Part shown: positions 6,876-7,784 of the stretch, one piece after another
Layout of the letters: each line of letters opens with the position of its first letter
Numbering within the stretch: the first letter of the stretch is position 1
Assembly: GCA_002496805.1 (NCBI GenBank)
Contig: DALO01000027.1
Span: 1 to 7,784 of the forward strand
Source: Methanobacterium sp. UBA353
GTDB taxonomy: Archaea > Methanobacteriota > Methanobacteria > Methanobacteriales > Methanobacteriaceae
Length of the DNA stretch: 7,784 nt
Direction: 5' to 3'
The notes under the pieces: generated by a model
What the model was told of the DNA's origin: nothing
The model's database searches: none
Seen by the model: the letters and a program-made list of their open reading frames with translations, nothing else
Position numbers and translations under genes: made by a program

Positions 6876-6987
6876 ACCATTCCCATCATTAAACTAGATA
6901 TTGTTTATAAAACACGAATATGGTGATTTTATCAATCAAATAACATTCACAGCTATATTTTTCAATACAACCATTGAATTCGTTATA

Positions 6988-7034
6988 TTTGAGCTTAAAA
7001 AAAATACATAAATATACACCAGATTCAGCTCAAA
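6988..7034. repeat. Inverted repeat TTTGAGCT / AGCTCAAA
   Basis: TTTGAGCT (6988-6995) and AGCTCAAA (7027-7034) are exact reverse complements 31 bases apart. Allowing one mismatch, the arms extend to 10 of 11 pairs (to 6998 and back to 7024). Each right-hand flank is a run of A. It could be a hairpin or the two ends of a tiny inserted element. No target duplication is visible. Confidence 0.35.
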
Positions 7035-7128
7035 AAAAACCACCATATTAATTGTATTTTTAGCAGGGCTAATCACAACATTAGGCTACAACTCAAAAAT
7101 AGCCCTACAAAATCTTTCAGAATCATAA
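7012..7128 (+). pseudogene. Possible remnant of a small membrane-protein gene
   Basis: An open frame of 38 codons ends at TAA 7126-7128 but contains no ATG, GTG or TTG. It encodes a charged start (FSSKKTT), one hydrophobic helix (ILIVFLAGLITTLGY) and a short tail (NSKIALQNLSES). The protein-like pattern without a start codon suggests a decayed gene, but a chance open frame is a serious alternative. It lies just upstream of the DUF1801-like gene and overlaps both inverted repeats. Confidence 0.2.
7065..7106. repeat. Inverted repeat AGGGCTA / TAGCCCT
   Basis: AGGGCTA (7065-7071) and TAGCCCT (7100-7106) are exact reverse complements with 28 bases between. AGGCTA at 7083-7088 is a near copy of the left arm inside the loop. 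It is G+C-containing, so less likely by chance than the A-T dyads nearby. It could form a hairpin in the leader of the DUF1801-like gene. Confidence 0.3.
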
Positions 7129-7150
7129 AAAATCTAAGACCTTAAAATAA

Positions 7151-7543
7151 TTGTGGGGGAAAATATGCAAAAAAACAACAAACAAAAAAGGAAAAACTGG
7201 CAGAAACGTGAATAAAATGGATGGGGAAAGTGCTGTACTTGCGAAAATCTCCGAAATGCCCGAACCTTATCTCACCATGGGCGAGCGACTCCATAATATC
7301 ATCAAAGCCAGCTCACCATTACTCAAACCAAAAACCTGGTACGGGATGCCCGCATATGCCAGGGACAACAAGGTCATCTGCTTCATCCGGGGAGCTAAAA
7401 ACGAGAGGTACATGACATTGGGTTTCACCGAGGATGCTAAGCTCGATGAAGATAATTTTTGGCCAACTTCCTTTGCATTGAAGGATTTAACTGCCGCCGA
7501 AGAGACTAAGATCACCGCTCTGGTGAAAAAAGCTGTGGGTTGA
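7151..7543 (+). CDS. DUF1801-like (YdhG/YdeI-type) protein with unclear start
   Basis: This is a small soluble protein of up to 130 residues. The core WYGMPAYARDNKVICFI (63-79), then RYMTLGFTEDAKLDEDNFWP (86-105) and the end TAAEETKITALVKKAVG resemble bacterial DUF1801-type proteins. I recall the motif GMPAYARDGKVVCFF and the LAKIxEMPEP opening from bacterial members, so transfer from bacteria is possible. The biochemical role of the family is not known. The start is a problem. TTG 7151 has no ribosome site. ATG 7217 (108 residues) has none at good distance. ATG 7165 is preceded by GGGGGA at 7155-7160 but is out of frame by one base and stops at 7213-7215. Removing one A from the A7 run at 7169-7175 would join it to the main frame (MQKTTNKKGKTG..., 125 residues). 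The frame may thus be disrupted, corrected by slippage, or affected by a sequencing error. Confidence 0.75.
   Translation: MWGKICKKTTNKKGKTGRNVNKMDGESAVLAKISEMPEPYLTMGERLHNIIKASSPLLKPKTWYGMPAYARDNKVICFIRGAKNERYMTLGFTEDAKLDEDNFWPTSFALKDLTAAEETKITALVKKAVG
7165..7215 (+). other. Out-of-frame 16-codon leader frame with its own ribosome site
   Basis: ATG 7165, four bases after GGGGGA, opens a frame of 16 lysine- and asparagine-rich codons that stops at TAA 7213-7215, one base before the in-frame ATG 7217. If the sequence is correct it could couple translation to that ATG. Otherwise it is the true N terminus displaced by an indel in A7. Confidence 0.3.
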
Positions 7544-7709
7544 TATCTATAGAATACTTTGTAGCCGAATTATCCCAAATAACTGTAAAATTCCATATTA
7601 CTCTTTAAACATCACCTTTCACGTATGTATCATTGATTGTATCCTCTGACATATATTGTGTCTTTATTAATTTACTGCAATCATCCCCTTTATTAACAGG
7701 GTGTCTGTT

Positions 7710-7784
7710 TTAAGTGAAATTTTCCAGTGTGTAAATTTCTTGGATTTCGTTTTGGCCGTAGGATATTAGTATTCCTAGTAAAAG
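7710..7784 (-). CDS. C-terminal end of an unknown protein, cut by the right window edge
   Basis: On the minus strand a frame enters from the window edge and is open for 24 codons to a TAA at 7710-7712. It reads LLLGILISYGQNEIQEIYTL and then ENFT. A hydrophobic segment followed by a polar, charged tail looks protein-like, but this is too short to assign a family or to exclude chance. A five-base-pair hairpin (AACAG at 7695-7699 with CTGTT at 7705-7709) lies directly after the stop. Confidence 0.4.
   Translation of the reverse strand, partial: LLLGILISYGQNEIQEIYTLENFT

Noticed and set aside
6904..6911. TTTATAAA, a good TATA match after ABCE1
   Set aside because: No gene starts at a suitable distance; the only nearby ATG (6920) gives seven codons.
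6936..7046. Minus-strand 36-codon open frame
   Set aside because: Its composition is mostly Phe, Val, Asn and Ile as expected from AT-rich DNA, it has no ribosome site, and it overlaps inverted repeats.
7605..7652. Minus-strand 15-codon frame MSEDTINDTYVKGDV
   Set aside because: Very short, no ribosome site or family; kept only as a note.

Overview
The window reads as a piece of a methanogenic archaeon of the Methanobacteriales, most likely close to Methanobacterium. The reasons are an HMf-type archaeal histone, an archaeal ABCE1/Rli1 ribosome-recycling ATPase, AT-rich intergenic DNA with TATA-like boxes and T-tract terminators, Shine-Dalgarno sequences of the GAGGTGAT type, and some TTG starts. 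I see no rRNA, tRNA, CRISPR array, transposase or phage gene.

Left part (1-1954). The left edge holds an open frame running in from outside, which may be the C-terminal end of a membrane protein (weak call). A hairpin follows at 194-221. A two-gene minus-strand operon comes next, an ABC-2 type exporter: the ATP-binding subunit (1031-1954) is upstream of the permease (276-1031), and stop and start overlap in TAATG.

Middle part (1955-4202). The intergenic stretch contains a previously uncalled 44-codon minus-strand frame (2150-2284) lying in a GC-richer island, and a symmetric TATA element (2336-2346). That element could drive this frame and, divergently, a 48-residue two-helix membrane protein (2365-2511) whose transcript would be leaderless. 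Convergent to it is a 375-residue KH plus PP-loop ATPase with exactly three cysteines (2533-3660). This arrangement resembles the iron-sulfur tRNA thiolases, and it is the most interesting gene here because its substrate is not known to me. Upstream of it on the same strand is a YbhB/YbcL (PEBP) family protein, separated by a T9 tract.

Right part (4203-7784). A divergent intergenic region leads to the histone gene (4479-4685). A roughly 400-base very AT-rich spacer follows, then ABCE1 (5083-6858, TTG start). A spacer with two inverted repeats and a possible gene remnant precedes a DUF1801-like protein whose best start codon is out of frame by one base at an A7 run. The right edge cuts a minus-strand gene of which only the last 24 codons are visible.

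Functionally the window mixes information-processing housekeeping (histone, ABCE1, probably the KH/PP-loop enzyme) with an exporter and small accessory proteins. Apart from the exporter pair I see no multi-gene system, and nothing that looks like a defence or mobile island.
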